DNA of 5,196 bases, from assembly GCA_003513015.1 (NCBI GenBank), contig DOTA01000323.1, positions 1 to 5,196 of the forward strand, read 5' to 3'. Below the pieces are notes generated by a model, which was given only the letters and a program-made list of their open reading frames with translations, made no database searches and was not told the origin of the DNA. The first letter of the stretch is position 1. Each line of letters opens with the position of its first letter. A program made the translations under genes and the position numbers. This document shows, piece after piece, positions 1 to 5,196 of the stretch. The stretch is from Chloroflexota bacterium (GTDB taxonomy: Bacteria; Chloroflexota; Anaerolineae; Anaerolineales; UBA11858).

Positions 1-1
1 C

Positions 2-520
2 ACCAAAGACACCGTGGAAAACCCGGATGTGCCCCTGAATCGCGAGGCCATGATCGCCAAAATGTCTGCGGCCGGGGCCTTCGATTGGGAAATCGGCTGG
101 GTGGGTCACATGGTCGAGAATTTCGACACCGTGGAGCAATCCCACGAGTATGGTTCCTACATCATCCATTCGCTGGAAACCGGCATCCCGCGGGTGATCT
201 ATGGCAACGTGATGAACCAGGGTCTGATTGACAACCTCCCGGCGGAATGCTGTGTGGAAGTGCCGATTCTGGTCGATAAAAGTGGCCTGCAACCCACAAA
301 GATCGGCAAGCTCCCCCCGCAGTTGGCTGCCGTTATCCAAACCAATATCAACGTCCAGAGTCTCACCGTTGAAGCCGCTCTCACGGGCAAGCGCGAGCAC
401 ATCTATCACGCCGCGATGATGGACCCCCACACCGCCGCTGAACTGGATTTGGAGCAAATCTGGCATCTGGTCGATGATCTGATCGAAGCGCACGGCGAGT
501 GGCTGCCGGAGTATCAGTAA
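2..520 (+). CDS. GH4 alpha-galactosidase/alpha-glucosidase, C-terminal part (5' truncated)
   Basis: This is the C-terminal 172 residues of a glycoside hydrolase family 4 enzyme (MelA/AglA-like). These cytoplasmic enzymes cleave alpha-linked sugars by an unusual redox-elimination mechanism using NAD+ and a divalent metal such as Mn2+. The reading frame is open to the left edge (first full codon at base 2), so the GTG at base 14 is not a real start. Family members are usually 430-480 residues, so roughly the last third is present. The NAD-binding fold and the metal and catalytic Cys/His residues lie outside the window. Recognisable family signatures are SHEYGSYIIHSLETG, YGNVMNQGLIDNLP, CCVEVP, GKLPPQLAA, TNINVQ, LTVEAALTGKREHIYHA and DPHTAAELDLEQIW. 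The end matches the usual family terminus (AHGEWLPEY). Alpha-galactosidase and alpha-glucosidase cannot be told apart from this fragment. The next gene follows within 20 bases, suggesting shared transcription. Confidence 0.9.
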   Translation, partial: TKDTVENPDVPLNREAMIAKMSAAGAFDWEIGWVGHMVENFDTVEQSHEYGSYIIHSLETGIPRVIYGNVMNQGLIDNLPAECCVEVPILVDKSGLQPTKIGKLPPQLAAVIQTNINVQSLTVEAALTGKREHIYHAAMMDPHTAAELDLEQIWHLVDDLIEAHGEWLPEYQ

Positions 521-522
521 AC

Positions 523-545
523 AGTGGAGAGTGGGCAAGTGGGCA
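523..545 (+). repeat. Short tandem repeat at the GNAT gene start
   Basis: Two perfect adjacent copies of the 8-mer AGTGGGCA lie at 530-537 and 538-545. A related unit, AGTGGAG, precedes them at 523-529, and a partial copy (GTG) follows. The array contains both candidate GTG starts and the only Shine-Dalgarno-like sequence of the acetyltransferase gene. It resembles the degenerate AGTGGACAGTGG-type spacer repeats seen between genes in several environmental bacterial groups; that comparison is from memory. Confidence 0.7.
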
Positions 546-997
546 GTGAAAACCGGCAGATTTGGTTGGCTACTAGCGAGGATGCAACCGCGGTTTTGGC
601 TTTGCTGGCGCGGCAGTTCGAGGAACACGAAATCGAAGTTCCCGCGAAACAGCTTCAAACTGCGGTGGAGGCCATGCTGGCCGATGATCGGTTAGGATTT
701 TTTCTATTGGCCGAGGCAGATTCGCAAACCGTCGGCCTAGCCTGTGTCTCCTTTTGCTGGACTCTGGAACACGGCGGCAAATCAGCCTGGCTAGATGAAC
801 TCTACGTGCGGCCTGAACTTCGCTCGCAGGGGATCGGCAGCGCACTGATCGAAGAAGTGCTACAAAAAGCAAACGAAATGGGCTGCGCCGCTATCGACCT
901 AGAAGTCGATATCGAGCACCGCCGGGCAGAACAGTTGTATCAACGCTTTGGTTTTGCATCCCTGCCGCGGGCGCGTTGGGTAAAGGAACTCCGTTAA
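539..997 (+). CDS. GNAT family N-acetyltransferase
   Basis: A small single-domain acetyltransferase that moves an acetyl group from acetyl-CoA to an unidentified amine; the substrate cannot be predicted. From GTG 539 it has 152 residues, a normal GNAT length. The acetyl-CoA-binding motif A is clear: beta strand LDELYVRPELR followed by R-S-Q-G-I-G (R-x-x-G-x-G pattern), then an alpha helix. The C-terminal motif AEQLYQRFGF supplies the conserved Tyr and Gly-Phe of motif B. Start choice is uncertain. GTG 539 has a GGAG at 526-529 with a 9-base spacer. GTG 524 gives five more residues but has no Shine-Dalgarno sequence in front of it. Both starts lie within a short tandem repeat (523-545). The gene is 18 bases behind the GH4 gene and is followed after 11 bases by a strong terminator, so it is probably the last gene of that unit. 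Confidence 0.85.
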   Translation: MGSENRQIWLATSEDATAVLALLARQFEEHEIEVPAKQLQTAVEAMLADDRLGFFLLAEADSQTVGLACVSFCWTLEHGGKSAWLDELYVRPELRSQGIGSALIEEVLQKANEMGCAAIDLEVDIEHRRAEQLYQRFGFASLPRARWVKELR

Positions 998-1008
998 CTT
1001 TGCGGATC

Positions 1009-1043
1009 GTGGAGTGAGGGCCAGCCCCTCGCTCCACTTTTTT
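1009..1043 (+). terminator. Strong intrinsic terminator after the GNAT gene
   Basis: A 12-bp stem pairs 1009-1020 (GTGGAGTGAGGG) with 1026-1037 (CCCTCGCTCCAC). It has a single G-T wobble (1015/1031), a 5-base loop, and six T residues at 1038-1043. It begins 11 bases after the acetyltransferase stop codon and separates the GH4-GNAT unit from the helicase gene. Confidence 0.93.
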
Positions 1044-1056
1044 ATTAACGTATTTG

Positions 1057-1088
1057 TTTACCCGTAATATCCACTTCTCTCTTATAAT
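1057..1088 (+). promoter_or_regulatory. Putative sigma-70-type promoter of the helicase gene
   Basis: A perfect TATAAT lies at 1083-1088, in the gap between the upstream terminator and the helicase, where a promoter is expected. The -35 element is weak: the best candidate is TTTACC at 1057-1062, four of six matches to TTGACA, with a longer than ideal 20-base spacer. No TGn extended -10 is present. Transcription would start near 1094, giving a leader of about 55 bases. The weak -35 leaves room for an activator or alternative sigma factor, but no operator can be pointed to. Confidence 0.6.
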
Positions 1089-1099
1089 AGGGGACGATG

Positions 1100-1135
1100 C
1101 GCCAGAGAAAAACCGGGGCAGGCAAACCTCTGGCG
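1100..1135 (+). promoter_or_regulatory. Hairpin in the 5' leader of the DEAD-box helicase mRNA
   Basis: A perfect 8-bp inverted repeat pairs CGCCAGAG (1100-1107) with CTCTGGCG (1128-1135), enclosing a 20-base loop. It fills most of the predicted leader and ends 5 bases before AAGGA (1141-1145), the probable ribosome binding site. That site is itself only 3 bases from the ATG, closer than usual. No T-run follows, so it is not a terminator. It is more likely to affect ribosome access or mRNA stability. A regulatory role is inference; the pairing itself is directly visible. Confidence 0.55.
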
Positions 1136-1148
1136 AAAGAAAGGATTT

Positions 1149-2633
1149 ATGGAACAACCAACCAACCCCCAAGAAGATACTGAACTTGTCGAACCTGCGG
1201 ATGCTCTGCCGCAAGTTTCGTTGAATGAACTCTCTCAAACCATGCAAGCGGCGGTCAAACGCGCCGGTTGGGTGGAACTCGCGCCCGTGCAAAAACGGGC
1301 GATCCCTTACATGCTAGCGCAGCGTGATCTGATGGTGCAGGCGCGCACCGGCAGCGGCAAAACCGGGGCTTTTATCCTCCCCTTGCTGGAGCAAATTGAC
1401 TTCAACGCGGCCACCTGTCAGGCGTTGGTGCTGGTTCCTACGCGGGAACTGGCGCAGCAAGTCGCCGCGGAGGCCCAGCTTTTGACCGGCGATTCTGGGA
1501 TGCGAGTGATCGCCGTCTATGGGGGAACCAGCTACGGGCCCCAGATCGAGGCTTTCAAGTTGGGTGCCCACCTGGTAGTCGGGACTCCCGGCCGGGTGCT
1601 GGATCATCTGATTAAACGGAATTTATCCCTAAATAATTTACAAACCCTGATCTACGACGAAGCCGATCGCATGATGTCGATGGGCTTTTATCCCGATATG
1701 GTGCGCGTGCAGGAGTTTTTGCCGGGCAGCCCAATCAACGGCTACATGTTTTCGGCCACCATTCCGATCCATGTGATGCGGCTGGCGAATATGTTTTTGA
1801 ACAAGCCCGGATTCCTGAGTTTGAGCCGCGACCACGTGCATGTGGAAGATACTGAGCATGTTTTTTACATCACCCCTGGCCTGGATAAAGATCGCGCTCT
1901 GGTGCGCATCATCGAATTTGAAACCCCGAACCAAGCAATCATTTTTTGCAACACCAAGGCTCGCGTCGAATATGTGGTCACAGTTTTGCAGCGGTTTGGC
2001 TACAACGCCGATGAGATCAGTTCTGATCTTTCGCAAGGAGCGCGCGAAAAGGTGATTCAGAGGATGCGGGATGGCAAATTGCGCTTTTTAGTGGCCACCG
2101 ATGTAGCTGCCCGCGGCATCGACATCCCGGATATGTCCCATGTCATCCAATATGAGCCGCCCGAAGATTTAGAGGCTTACATCCACCGCGCCGGGCGCAC
2201 CGGACGGGCGGGAGCTACAGGCACAGCCATCACGCTGGTAAATTATAACGAGCGGCGGCAATTGACCCGTATCGCGGCACATTACGAGATCGAAATCGAG
2301 GAGCGCCCCCTGCCCCACGATGAAGATGTGGAAACGCTGGTGGCGCAGCGCCTGATCGGGCAACTGGAGGCGCGTTTGCGTGAGCGTGATCGCCTGCAAA
2401 TTGAGCGCATGCAGCGCTTTGCGCCGATGGCGAAACAAATGGCCGAAGATGAAGACGGTTTAGCGCTGCTGACCATGCTGCTGGATGACACCTACCACAA
2501 TTGGATGTACAAACCCCCCGAACTACCCCCGATTGGGGGCCAATCCAAAAAGGAAAAATCATCGGACGGCGGGCGCAAAGGGAACCGGCGCAAAGATCGC
2601 CGCCCCGACCAGCGTCGCTCAAAGAAAGCGTAA
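1149..2633 (+). CDS. DEAD-box ATP-dependent RNA helicase
   Basis: A complete 494-residue superfamily 2 RNA helicase, expected in the cytoplasm, which uses ATP to unwind short RNA duplexes in ribosome assembly, mRNA decay or cold adaptation. Motifs appear in order: Q motif about 24-50 (Gln48), motif I ARTGSGKT 65-72, Ia PTRELAQQ 97-104, GG 125-126, Ib TPGR 146-149, II DEAD 170-173, III SAT 202-204, IV IIFCNTK 264-270, V ATDVAARGIDIP 316-327, and VI HRAGRTGR 346-353. All catalytic residues look intact. The Q motif is slightly unusual, with Leu25 where an aromatic residue is common and GW in place of GF. The C-terminal region (about 385-460) is charged and helical and matches no domain I recognise. 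A Lys/Arg-rich tail (about 466-494) probably binds RNA. ATG 1149 is chosen because the next in-frame ATG would cut into the Q motif. The gene has its own promoter region and a hairpin leader, and a long inverted repeat follows. It is DeaD/RhlE/CshA-like, but which subfamily is not clear. Confidence 0.96.
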   Translation: MEQPTNPQEDTELVEPADALPQVSLNELSQTMQAAVKRAGWVELAPVQKRAIPYMLAQRDLMVQARTGSGKTGAFILPLLEQIDFNAATCQALVLVPTRELAQQVAAEAQLLTGDSGMRVIAVYGGTSYGPQIEAFKLGAHLVVGTPGRVLDHLIKRNLSLNNLQTLIYDEADRMMSMGFYPDMVRVQEFLPGSPINGYMFSATIPIHVMRLANMFLNKPGFLSLSRDHVHVEDTEHVFYITPGLDKDRALVRIIEFETPNQAIIFCNTKARVEYVVTVLQRFGYNADEISSDLSQGAREKVIQRMRDGKLRFLVATDVAARGIDIPDMSHVIQYEPPEDLEAYIHRAGRTGRAGATGTAITLVNYNERRQLTRIAAHYEIEIEERPLPHDEDVETLVAQRLIGQLEARLRERDRLQIERMQRFAPMAKQMAEDEDGLALLTMLLDDTYHNWMYKPPELPPIGGQSKKEKSSDGGRKGNRRKDRRPDQRRSKKA

Positions 2634-2642
2634 AGTTTTACG

Positions 2643-2709
2643 GCAGAGTGCGCAGAGCACGCTGAGATAAAACTCTGCGCTCTTTGCGTGCTCTGCAGTA
2701 TATTTTTTT
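2643..2709 (+). terminator. Long imperfect inverted repeat with T-run; probable terminator of the helicase gene
   Basis: Positions 2643-2666 pair with 2673-2696 over 24 positions with three mismatches and three G-T wobbles, around a 6-base loop (ATAAAA). Both arms are built from GCAGAG/CTCTGC and CGCA/TGCG blocks. After one further mismatch, three more pairs extend the stem to about 2639-2700. Seven T residues follow at 2703-2709, six bases beyond the main stem. It starts 9 bases after the helicase stop and ends 22 bases before the next start codon. The arm sequence resembles dispersed CTCTGCG-rich intergenic repeats of environmental bacteria, so it may be a repeat element that also works as a terminator. 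Confidence 0.8.
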
Positions 2710-2731
2710 CGTAGAATCCAAGGAACATGTG

Positions 2732-3418
2732 ATGAATTTTGATGAAACCATGCAAGCCCTGGAAACGATGGGCACCGCGCAAAATCGCAAAATTTACACC
2801 CGTCATGGGGTGGGCGAAAACATGTTCGGTGTGAGCGTGGCTAACCTAAAAACGCTTAAGAAGCAAATCAAAAAGGATCACACCCTGGCGCTCCAACTTT
2901 GGAGCAGCGGCAACCACGATGCCCGTTATCTCGCCACCATGATCGCCGATCCCAAATTAGCCGATGTCTCATTACTTGAAAGCTGGGTCAAAGATGTCGA
3001 TAACTACGTTATCACAGATGCTTTTGTGGATTACACCCACAAAACCACCCTGGCGCAAGAAAAAGCCACCGAGTGGGTGGAATCCAAAAATGAATATGTG
3101 AGCCGCGCGGGCTGGCATTTGCTGGCCCAACTGGCCATGAATAACGCCGACCTCCCCGATGACTTTTTCGATCCCTATCTGCAAACCATCGAAGTTGAAA
3201 TTCACCAGCGGCCCAATCGCACCCGCGAAGGCATGAACAACGCGCTCATCGCCATCGGCATCCGCAACCCGGTGCTGATGGCAAAAGCGCTGCACGTCGC
3301 CGAAACCATTGGCGAAGTCGAAGTTGATCACGGCCCGACCAGTTGTAAAACTAACTTTGCTCCCGAATACATCCAACGCACCGTGGAACGTAAAAAATCC
3401 CGGGGCGAATGGGCTTAA
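2732..3418 (+). CDS. AlkD-like DNA alkylation repair protein (HEAT-like repeat fold)
   Basis: A 228-residue protein of the DNA alkylation repair family (PF08713, COG4912). Characterised members such as Bacillus cereus AlkD are all-helical DNA glycosylases that excise N3- and N7-alkylated purines. The length matches AlkD (about 237). Family landmarks are GENMFGVSVANLKTL (28-42), LWSSGNHDARYLATMI (57-71), SWVKDVDNYVITD (84-96), NEYVSRAGWHLLAQLA (120-135) and the C-terminal DHGPTSCKT (199-207). Aligned by eye with remembered AlkD, Asp90 falls on catalytic Asp113 and Arg125 on Arg148. The active-site tryptophans 109 and 187 seem not to be kept (Val86 and a small residue); Trp85 is one position away. 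Activity or substrate range may therefore differ from AlkD. ATG 2732 is chosen because AAGGAA (2720-2725) lies 6-7 bases upstream; earlier in-frame starts would begin inside the terminator stem. It is first in a tight cluster with a DinB/ClbS-like gene and two permeases. Confidence 0.88.
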   Translation: MNFDETMQALETMGTAQNRKIYTRHGVGENMFGVSVANLKTLKKQIKKDHTLALQLWSSGNHDARYLATMIADPKLADVSLLESWVKDVDNYVITDAFVDYTHKTTLAQEKATEWVESKNEYVSRAGWHLLAQLAMNNADLPDDFFDPYLQTIEVEIHQRPNRTREGMNNALIAIGIRNPVLMAKALHVAETIGEVEVDHGPTSCKTNFAPEYIQRTVERKKSRGEWA

Positions 3419-3421
3419 ATC

Positions 3422-3425
3422 GGAG
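3422..3425 (+). promoter_or_regulatory. Ribosome binding site deciding the start of the DinB/ClbS-like gene
   Basis: GGAG at 3422-3425, a textbook Shine-Dalgarno core, lies 7 bases before ATG 3433. It argues against the upstream in-frame ATG at 3409, which sits inside the end of the alkylation-repair gene without its own site and would add eight residues. Confidence 0.7.
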
Positions 3426-3432
3426 AAATGAA

Positions 3433-3915
3433 ATGGCGCAGAAAATGGAGAAAGCGGAATTTTTAGCTGAAATCGATCAGGCCTATGCCGACTGGCAAGC
3501 CCTACTAGCGCAAATCCCCCCGGACGAGATGAGTGCTCCCCTTATGGAGGGCGGCTGGCGGCTCAAAGATGTGATCGCTCACATCACCTTTTACGAGCGC
3601 GAGATGATCGGTGTGCTACAAACTCGGACTTTGAAGGGTTCCGAGCTATGGGAGTTGCCCAACGATGAACGCAACGCCGTGATCTACGCGACCTACAAAG
3701 CTGATCCCGTGGAGCAAATATTAGCCGACGCCGCTGAAACCCACGCGGCGCTGATCCCCCTCCTCGTAACCCTTACCGATGAAGAACTCAACGATGCCAG
3801 CCACTTCGCCGCAATGCCCGCAGACTGGGTTCCCTGGGATTTGATCGCCGGGAATACCTTCCAGCACTACCGCGACCATATACCCGAAGTACAGACCTGG
3901 CTGACCAATCGCTAA
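3433..3915 (+). CDS. DinB/ClbS-DfsB-like four-helix-bundle protein
   Basis: A 160-residue soluble protein of the DinB-like superfamily, closest in style to the ClbS/DfsB group (DUF1706-type). ClbS protects colibactin producers by hydrolysing the toxin's cyclopropane warhead; other superfamily members are metal-dependent thiol transferases. Visible features are an N-terminal helix with KAEFLAEIDQAYADW, then GGWRLKDVIAHITFYEREM (40-58), a middle helix around TDEEL (115-119), and a C-terminal IAGNTFQHYRDHIPEV (138-153). His50, His145 and His149 match the His...His-x-x-x-His metal-binding pattern of DinB-fold proteins. There are no signal peptide or membrane segments. ATG 3433 is favoured by GGAG 7 bases upstream; ATG 3409 is the alternative and would overlap the previous gene by 10 bases. 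The gene sits 14 bases after the AlkD-like gene and 16 bases before a permease gene, so it is probably co-transcribed with both. The substrate is unknown. Confidence 0.8.
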   Translation: MAQKMEKAEFLAEIDQAYADWQALLAQIPPDEMSAPLMEGGWRLKDVIAHITFYEREMIGVLQTRTLKGSELWELPNDERNAVIYATYKADPVEQILADAAETHAALIPLLVTLTDEELNDASHFAAMPADWVPWDLIAGNTFQHYRDHIPEVQTWLTNR

Positions 3916-3931
3916 CATACTGAGCAAGCGC

Positions 3932-4879
3932 ATGAACCGCCCTATCACCAACGTAACCATCTTCTCTGTCCTGTGGGCTTTCCAGATTTACGTCACCAAA
4001 GTGGCGTTTTTCCACCAGGCCCAACTCGGCGCATTTGTTTTTCTCTCCGCCCTCTCGACGCTGCTGGTTTGCAGCGTTTATTTTTTGCCCAAAACCTTCC
4101 TGGAATTGCGTCAACTGCGGATCACGGATCACAAAGCGTTGCTCATCATTCTGCTCTCTGGGTTTGTGCACTACGGCGTGGGTGGGATGTTTTCAACCGC
4201 GGGGGTAGCGTTCAGCAGCGCCACCAGCGCAGCCTTTCTTTCAAAGTTATCATTCGTGTTTACATTGGGGCTGGCCGCGCTCTTTTTAGCGGAACCCCTC
4301 ACCAAATCCAAGTTGGGGGCCGCGGGTTTGATGCTCTTTGGCGCTTATCTCTTGGCCACGCAGGGGCAATCCCTCACGCCCGGAATCGGCAACCTCTTAG
4401 TGATCCTGGCCTGCATCTGCTGGTCGAGCGGCACTATCCTGACCAAGCTAGCGCTGCGGCGCACCAAAATCAGCGGTGAACTCATCTCTGCCGTGCGGCC
4501 TTTTGTGGGCACGCCCTTTTTGCTGGCCTACGCCTTACTCGTGCCCCACTTTTCGGTCGCGACCCGCGCCGCTTTTGGCGATACGCTCTGGCAGCCCGAA
4601 ATTTTGCCCTTTGCCCTGCTCAACGGCCTGCTCACGGTGCTGACCTGGGTATTTCTGAACCGCACGCTCACGGTGGCAACGGCCTCCTACATGACCATGA
4701 TGTCGATGATGACCCCGGTACTGGTGGCCATGCTAGCCGTCACTTTTTTGGGAGAGACGCTGGCTCTCGTCCAACTATTGGGGGCCGGGTTGATTATCGC
4801 GGGGGCGGTCTTCACTCATTTTAGAGAAAATCGACCGCAACGCACCACACCAACATCTCAACAGCCCTCCCATCCATGA
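3932..4879 (+). CDS. EamA/DMT superfamily permease (10 TM)
   Basis: A complete 315-residue inner-membrane transporter of the drug/metabolite transporter superfamily. EamA proteins export or import amino acids, nucleosides, cofactors or toxic compounds; the substrate is not predictable here. About ten hydrophobic segments are visible, near 8-25, 32-51, 68-86, 95-118, 124-143, 152-172, 184-204, 224-240, 248-272 and 277-296. They form the usual two five-helix EamA repeats, each ending in the typical pattern: LFLAEPLTKSKLGAAGLMLFGAYLL and TFLGETLALVQLLGAGLIIAGAVF. A short hydrophilic tail rich in Pro, Thr and Ser follows. ATG 3932 is the only reasonable start, since upstream in-frame codons offer none before the previous stop. 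The Shine-Dalgarno sequence is weak (GAGC at 3922-3925), suggesting translation coupled to the preceding gene 16 bases upstream. Its stop overlaps the start of a second permease. Confidence 0.92.
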   Translation: MNRPITNVTIFSVLWAFQIYVTKVAFFHQAQLGAFVFLSALSTLLVCSVYFLPKTFLELRQLRITDHKALLIILLSGFVHYGVGGMFSTAGVAFSSATSAAFLSKLSFVFTLGLAALFLAEPLTKSKLGAAGLMLFGAYLLATQGQSLTPGIGNLLVILACICWSSGTILTKLALRRTKISGELISAVRPFVGTPFLLAYALLVPHFSVATRAAFGDTLWQPEILPFALLNGLLTVLTWVFLNRTLTVATASYMTMMSMMTPVLVAMLAVTFLGETLALVQLLGAGLIIAGAVFTHFRENRPQRTTPTSQQPSHP

Positions 4880-5196
4880 CACCCTTCGCAACCGCGCTGG
4901 TGATCACCTCAGCTTTGATCCACGCCCTGTGGAATCTATTAGGCAAGCGGCAAAATCCTTCCGCGGGATTTTTTCTGATCGCCTCGTTTTTCGCAGCCCT
5001 GATGATGTTACCGTTGCCAATTTTTTATCGCACAAATCTGGCGATTCTTCCTCCGGCCCTATGGGTGCTCCTGACCATCACGGGGATTTTCCAGACGGTC
5101 TATTACGTGGGGCTGGCTGGGGCCTACCGCCGCGGGGATATTTCACTGGCATACCCGTTCGTGCGGGCGCTGCCGGTGGTTTTCGTGGCCGCACTG
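4876..5196 (+). CDS. Second EamA/DMT permease, N-terminal part (3' truncated)
   Basis: The first 107 residues of another drug/metabolite transporter, open to the right edge. It begins MTPFATALVITSALIHALWNLLGKR, the first membrane helix with the HALWN-x-x-x-K pattern common in one EamA subgroup. Hydrophobic helices follow at about 31-48 and 59-80, and then YRRGDISLAYPFVRALPVVFVAAL, matching the family's YRRGDLS-x-x-YP pattern at the start of the fourth helix. The ATG overlaps the TGA of the preceding permease as ATGA (4876-4879). No Shine-Dalgarno sequence is visible, so translation is probably by termination-reinitiation from that gene. The sequence differs clearly from the upstream permease, so the pair is not a recent tandem duplication. 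A full-length protein would be about 280-300 residues. Substrate unknown. Confidence 0.87.
   Translation, partial: MTPFATALVITSALIHALWNLLGKRQNPSAGFFLIASFFAALMMLPLPIFYRTNLAILPPALWVLLTITGIFQTVYYVGLAGAYRRGDISLAYPFVRALPVVFVAAL

Noticed and set aside
1009..1037. The GC-rich inverted repeat as a protein-binding operator
   Set aside because: The immediate six-T run and its position just after a stop codon fit an intrinsic terminator better.
891..1292. Minus-strand open frame across the acetyltransferase-helicase gap
   Set aside because: It runs antisense through the terminator, promoter and helicase start, and its protein has no recognisable motif and an odd composition.
2699..2717. Promoter-like hexamers TATATT (2699-2704) and TAGAAT (2712-2717) before the alkylation-repair gene
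   Set aside because: No acceptable -35 sequence at normal spacing, and both lie in or beside the T-rich terminator tail, where such hexamers arise by chance.
2684..2731. Upstream TTG/GTG starts that would lengthen the alkylation-repair protein by up to 16 residues
   Set aside because: They begin inside the terminator stem and encode residues unlike the family N-terminus; ATG 2732 has a well-placed AAGGAA.
2972..3376. Long minus-strand open frame inside the alkylation-repair gene (similar ones at 1638-2036, 2230-2622 and 3788-4171)
   Set aside because: These are mirror frames of well-supported coding genes; their translations lack family motifs and they have no supporting start signals.
3973..4479. 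Alternative + strand frame inside the first permease gene
   Set aside because: It is fully contained in the permease gene, which has a clear ten-helix pattern; the alternative translation shows no domain and mixed low-quality composition.

Overview
The window looks like ordinary chromosomal DNA from an environmental bacterium with moderately high GC content. Gene content and protein style resemble Chloroflexota (Anaerolineae-type), but this is an impression from memory, not a search result. All supported genes are on the + strand. There is no RNA gene, CRISPR array or insertion sequence, and no gap of more than about 150 bases without a gene.

Layout. Bases 1-520 hold the C-terminal part of a family 4 glycoside hydrolase (alpha-galactosidase/alpha-glucosidase type) cut by the left edge. 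A small GNAT N-acetyltransferase follows almost immediately (about 539-997). A strong intrinsic terminator (1009-1043) closes this unit. A gene-free stretch then carries a consensus -10 box and a leader with an 8-bp hairpin. It leads into a complete DEAD-box RNA helicase (1149-2633), which ends at a very long imperfect inverted repeat with a T-run (2643-2709), probably its terminator.

The last block is a tightly packed cluster: an AlkD-like DNA alkylation repair protein (2732-3418), a DinB/ClbS-DfsB-like four-helix-bundle protein (3433-3915), a ten-helix EamA/DMT permease (3932-4879), and a second EamA/DMT permease that starts in a 4-base ATGA overlap and runs off the right edge (4876-5196). 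Gaps of 14, 16 and -4 bases suggest one operon.

How the genes may work together. The first unit looks like sugar breakdown plus an acetyltransferase of unknown substrate. The helicase is general RNA metabolism, possibly temperature or self-regulated through its leader. The final cluster is the most interesting part. An alkyl-base repair glycosylase fold, a relative of the colibactin-resistance protein family and two small-molecule permeases could form a resistance or detoxification module against a DNA-alkylating compound. That function is inference from family membership and gene order, and could equally be a chance grouping of common accessory genes.
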